In this document: piece by piece, positions 39,730 to 42,216 of the stretch
How the letters are laid out: every line of letters begins with the position of its first letter
Numbering within the stretch: the first letter of the stretch is position 1
Source: Alphaproteobacteria bacterium
GTDB lineage: Bacteria > Pseudomonadota > Alphaproteobacteria > RS24
Direction of reading: 5' to 3'
NCBI GenBank assembly: GCA_022426245.1
Contig: JAKMDW010000007.1
Span: 1 to 42,216 of the forward strand
DNA: 42,216 nt
Position numbers and translations under genes: made by a program
The notes under the pieces: model-generated
Seen by the model: only the letters and a program-made list of their open reading frames with translations
The model's database searches: none
Told to the model about the DNA's origin: nothing

Positions 39730-40169
39730 GATGCAGACGCGGCCAAAAAGCCGTCCAATTGGTTTTTGATCATCGCAAACACGTCGCGAAAATGCGCGCG
39801 CGTTTCTTCATCGGAACCGGAAAACATCGCCGGATCGGGAAACGGCCAATGCAAGGTACTCGGATGGCCGGGCCAAATCGGGCACGTCTCGCCGGCCGCA
39901 TCGTCACAAACAGTGACGATGACATCCATATGCGGCGCAGCCTCACCGGCGAACACATCCCAGCTTTTAGAACGCGCATATCCGGCCTCAATGCCGAGCG
40001 CGGCCAGTGTCTCAATAGCCATGGGATGAACCTTGCCGGTCGGGTCGGAGCCGGCCGAATGCGCTGTCCAGCCACCGTCTTCACATTTGCCGGCGGCATG
40101 GTTCAAATAAGCCTCGGCCAAAACCGAGCGGCAGCTATTGCCAGTGCACAAAAAGAGAATGTTTTTCAT
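39726..40169 (-). CDS. arsC: Arsenate reductase, thioredoxin-coupled type
   Basis: A 147-residue protein of the low-molecular-weight tyrosine phosphatase fold that reduces arsenate to arsenite. The phosphate loop CTGNSCRS starts at C8 with R14, and the extra cysteines C88 and C96 (VCDDAAGETC) are the redox pair that separates ArsC from plain phosphatases. FPDPA near the C terminus carries the general acid aspartate. It is translationally coupled to the aquaglyceroporin gene. No ArsR-type repressor or ArsB pump is in the window, and no good ribosome-binding site or promoter is visible after the sdhB terminator. Confidence 0.92.
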   Translation of the reverse strand: MKNILFLCTGNSCRSVLAEAYLNHAAGKCEDGGWTAHSAGSDPTGKVHPMAIETLAALGIEAGYARSKSWDVFAGEAAPHMDVIVTVCDDAAGETCPIWPGHPSTLHWPFPDPAMFSGSDEETRAHFRDVFAMIKNQLDGFLAASAS

Positions 40170-40181
40170 AAGCGTGAAACT

Positions 40182-40228
40182 AAAAACCCCGCATGTCAGT
40201 TTTGTGACAACACAAATGACAAGCGGGG
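40182..40228 (-). terminator. Rho-independent terminator of the sdh operon
   Basis: On the minus strand CCCCGC pairs with GCGGGG, the inner TGTCA with TGACA and TTGTG with CACAA, with small internal mismatches and a TTGT loop. Five T residues follow. It lies just past sdhB and only about a dozen bases before arsC. Confidence 0.8.
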
Positions 40229-40249
40229 CTTATTGGATGGAAACGTGAG

Positions 40250-41029
40250 TTAAACCTCGCGTGCCACCATCATTTTTTTAATCTCAGTAATCGCTTTGGC
40301 CGGTGACAGACCTTTCGGGCACGCTTTGGCGCAATTCATAATTGTGTGGCAGCGATAGACGCGGAACGGGTCTTCCAAATCATCGAGGCGTTCGCCGGTT
40401 TTCTCGTCACGGCTATCGGCCAACCAACGATAGGCTTGCAGCAGCACGGCAGGGCCCAGATATTTATCGGAATTCCACCAATAAGACGGGCATGAGGTCG
40501 AGCAGCAGGCGCATAAAATGCACTCATACAGCCCGTCCAATTGCGCGCGGTCTTCGCGGCTTTGCTGCCACTCATTTTGCGGCTGCGGCGTATCGGTTTT
40601 GAGCCACGGCTCGATCGCCTGATATTGCGCGTAGAGACTGCTCAAATCGGGCACCAAATCCTTAATCACCGGCATATGCGGCAGCGGATAAATGGCGATA
40701 TCACCCTTAATTTCTTCAATGCCTTTGGTGCAGGCCAGCGTATTTTGCCCGTCAATATTCATCGCGCAGGAGCCACAAATACCCTCACGGCACGAGCGGC
40801 GGAAGGTCAGGGTCGAGTCGATTTCATTTTTGACTTTAATCAACGCATCCAACACCATCGGCCCGCAATCATCGGCATCAATCGTATAGCTATCGACACG
40901 GGGGTTTTCCGCATCATCGGGATTCCACCGATAGATTTTCAGCGTGCGCGGCTGCTTGGCTTCCTCGGGCGCCGGATGGGCTACCCCTTTGCCGATTTTT
41001 GAATTGGCCGGTAGAGCAATCTCAACCAT
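40250..41029 (-). CDS. sdhB: Succinate dehydrogenase iron-sulfur subunit
   Basis: The 259-residue electron-transfer subunit of complex II, bound at the inner face of the membrane. The [2Fe-2S] cysteines are C80, C85, C88 and C100 (CREGICGSC...C). The [4Fe-4S] and [3Fe-4S] ligands are in [12 protein letters not shown] and [14 protein letters not shown]. It takes electrons from the SdhA flavin and passes them to quinone through SdhC/D, which would be upstream, outside the window. It follows sdhA by nine bases and ends at a terminator. Confidence 0.98.
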   Translation of the reverse strand: MVEIALPANSKIGKGVAHPAPEEAKQPRTLKIYRWNPDDAENPRVDSYTIDADDCGPMVLDALIKVKNEIDSTLTFRRSCREGICGSCAMNIDGQNTLACTKGIEEIKGDIAIYPLPHMPVIKDLVPDLSSLYAQYQAIEPWLKTDTPQPQNEWQQSREDRAQLDGLYECILCACCSTSCPSYWWNSDKYLGPAVLLQAYRWLADSRDEKTGERLDDLEDPFRVYRCHTIMNCAKACPKGLSPAKAITEIKKMMVAREV

Positions 41030-41038
41030 TTACGCCCC

Positions 41039-42216
41039 CTAATAAACCCGAGCCTTAGGCTCGATATAGCTGACCTCATTGGTCAGGGTGAAATTATGCA
41101 CATCGCGATAATCAATCGTCGCTTTGCCCTTGGCATCGACATAGGCCAGCGTGTGCTTCATCCAGTTTTCATCATCGCGATCCGGGAAGTCTTCGCGCGC
41201 ATGGCCGCCACGGCTTTCTTTGCGCGCATTGGCCCCCTCAACTGTTGCAATGGCCTGCACGATGAGATTGTCAAATTCCAGCGTCTCAATCAGGTCGGAA
41301 TTCCAAATCATCGACCGGTCGGCAATGCCGATATCGGCCATGCCCTTCACCACATTCTGCATGCGCTGACAGCCCTCTTCAAGCACTTCTCCAGTGCGGA
41401 AAACGGCGCAATTTTCTTGCATGGCTTTTTGCATTTCGAGGCGCAGTTCAGCCGTCGGGGTGGAGCCATTGGCATTGCGGAAGCGCTCAAGACGTTCGAT
41501 TGCATTGTCACCGGCATTGGCCGCCAAAGGCGCAAAGCCTGCGCTCGGGTCAACAATTTCTGCCGTGCGAAGGGCCGATGCGCGGCCGAACACAACAAGG
41601 TCAATCAGCGAATTGGAACCCAAACGATTGGCCCCGTGAACCGACACGCAAGCCGCTTCGCCAATGGCCATCAGACCGGGCACGGTGCGCTCGGGCTGGT
41701 CGGCACTGGGGTTCAGCACTTCGCCATGATAATTGGTTGGAATACCGCCCATATTATAGTGCACGGTCGGCAGCACCGGAATCGGCTCTTTGGTGACATC
41801 GACACCGGCGAAAATACGCGCGCTTTCAGAAATGCCCGGCAGGCGTTCAGCCAGCACATCAGGGTCGAGATGGTCGAGATGCAGATAAATATGGTCTTTA
41901 TTCGGTCCGACACCGCGCCCTTCACGAATTTCAATGGTCATTGAGCGCGACACCACATCGCGCGAGGCAAGGTCTTTGGCGCTTGGCGCATAACGCTCCA
42001 TAAAACGCTCGCCTTCCGAATTGATAAGAATGCCGCCCTCGCCGCGCGAGCCTTCGGTAATCAGGCAACCGGCACCATAAATGCCGGTCGGTGAAACTGC
42101 ACAAATTCCATATCCTGCAATGGCAGGCCGGCACGAATAACCATGGCCGAGCCGTCGCCTGTGCATGTATGCGCCGAGGTGGCGGAGAAATAAGCGCGGC
42201 CATAACCGCCGGTCGC
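41039..42216 (-). CDS. sdhA: Succinate dehydrogenase flavoprotein subunit, 5' end outside the window, with a one-base frameshift
   Basis: The C-terminal part, about 390 residues, of the FAD subunit that oxidises succinate to fumarate. [20 protein letters not shown] and [19 protein letters not shown] are highly conserved active-site and C-terminal segments. From 42216 the frame reads [11 protein letters not shown] ... DMEFVQFH and then breaks. The family sequence [10 protein letters not shown] continues in the neighbouring frame. One G is missing on the plus strand near 42090-42091 (GG where GGG is expected). The rest is intact, so a sequencing or assembly error is more likely than a pseudogene. 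Confidence 0.93.
   Translation of the reverse strand, partial: DRRLWPRLFLRHLGAYMHRRRLGHGYSCRPAIAGYGICAVSPTGIYGAGCLITEGSRGEGGILINSEGERFMERYAPSAKDLASRDVVSRSMTIEIREGRGVGPNKDHIYLHLDHLDPDVLAERLPGISESARIFAGVDVTKEPIPVLPTVHYNMGGIPTNYHGEVLNPSADQPERTVPGLMAIGEAACVSVHGANRLGSNSLIDLVVFGRASALRTAEIVDPSAGFAPLAANAGDNAIERLERFRNANGSTPTAELRLEMQKAMQENCAVFRTGEVLEEGCQRMQNVVKGMADIGIADRSMIWNSDLIETLEFDNLIVQAIATVEGANARKESRGGHAREDFPDRDDENWMKHTLAYVDAKGKATIDYRDVHNFTLTNEVSYIEPKARVY

Overview
The window looks like a contiguous piece of an alphaproteobacterial chromosome. The evidence is gene order: rplU-rpmA-obg-proB-proA-nadD-rsfS-rlmH-envC-ctpA-rppH, priA-atpHAGDC beside a transaldolase-like gene and xerC, and sdhAB near zapE-mdh-sucCD-sucAB-lpd. 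A free-living, aerobic, possibly marine (SAR116-like or Rhodospirillales-like) organism would fit, but that assignment is inference; no rRNA is present. Almost everything is housekeeping. I see no phage, insertion sequence, CRISPR array or defence system.

Layout. (1) 1-4200: a cytochrome P450 with its own promoter and a perfect 16-bp palindrome at the predicted transcription start, an unrecognised small membrane protein, tRNA-Ser(CGA), and an SDR/MDR oxidoreductase pair. (2) 4200-7290: cysD-cysNC for sulfate activation, divergent from the rplU operon. (3) 7290-17446: a long plus-strand run carrying ribosomal proteins L21/L27, Obg, proline synthesis (ProB, ProA), NAD synthesis (NadD), ribosome factors (RsfS, RlmH), cell-envelope factors (EnvC-like, CtpA), RppH and a 2OG-Fe(II) oxygenase. 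It ends at a bidirectional terminator. (4) 17494-24644: minus-strand priA followed by the F1-ATPase operon atpHAGDC. (5) 24735-26354: transaldolase-like aldolase and a XerC-type recombinase. (6) 26360-37831: minus-strand TCA block mdh, sucC, sucD, sucA, sucB, lpd, with a separately promoted membrane-anchored metallo-beta-lactamase-fold hydrolase between mdh and sucC, and zapE upstream of mdh. (7) 37842-42216: an acyl-CoA dehydrogenase with a promoter/dyad, an aquaglyceroporin-arsenate reductase pair, and sdhB plus a partial, frameshifted sdhA.

The genes cover central energy metabolism: succinate dehydrogenase, malate dehydrogenase, succinyl-CoA synthetase and the 2-oxoglutarate dehydrogenase complex, with ATP synthase F1 using the proton gradient they help make. 

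No new multi-gene system stands out. The most unusual signals are small-scale. Short tandem duplications sit at several gene junctions. The clearest is a 14-bp repeat before proA that forms a chain of five-codon reading frames, each ending in an ATGA overlap with the next start. Another is a duplicated atpD 3' end that supplies most of the atpC Shine-Dalgarno sequence. There are also three candidate operators, a probable CTG start for rsfS, an epsilon subunit without its C-terminal domain, and a one-base frameshift in sdhA.
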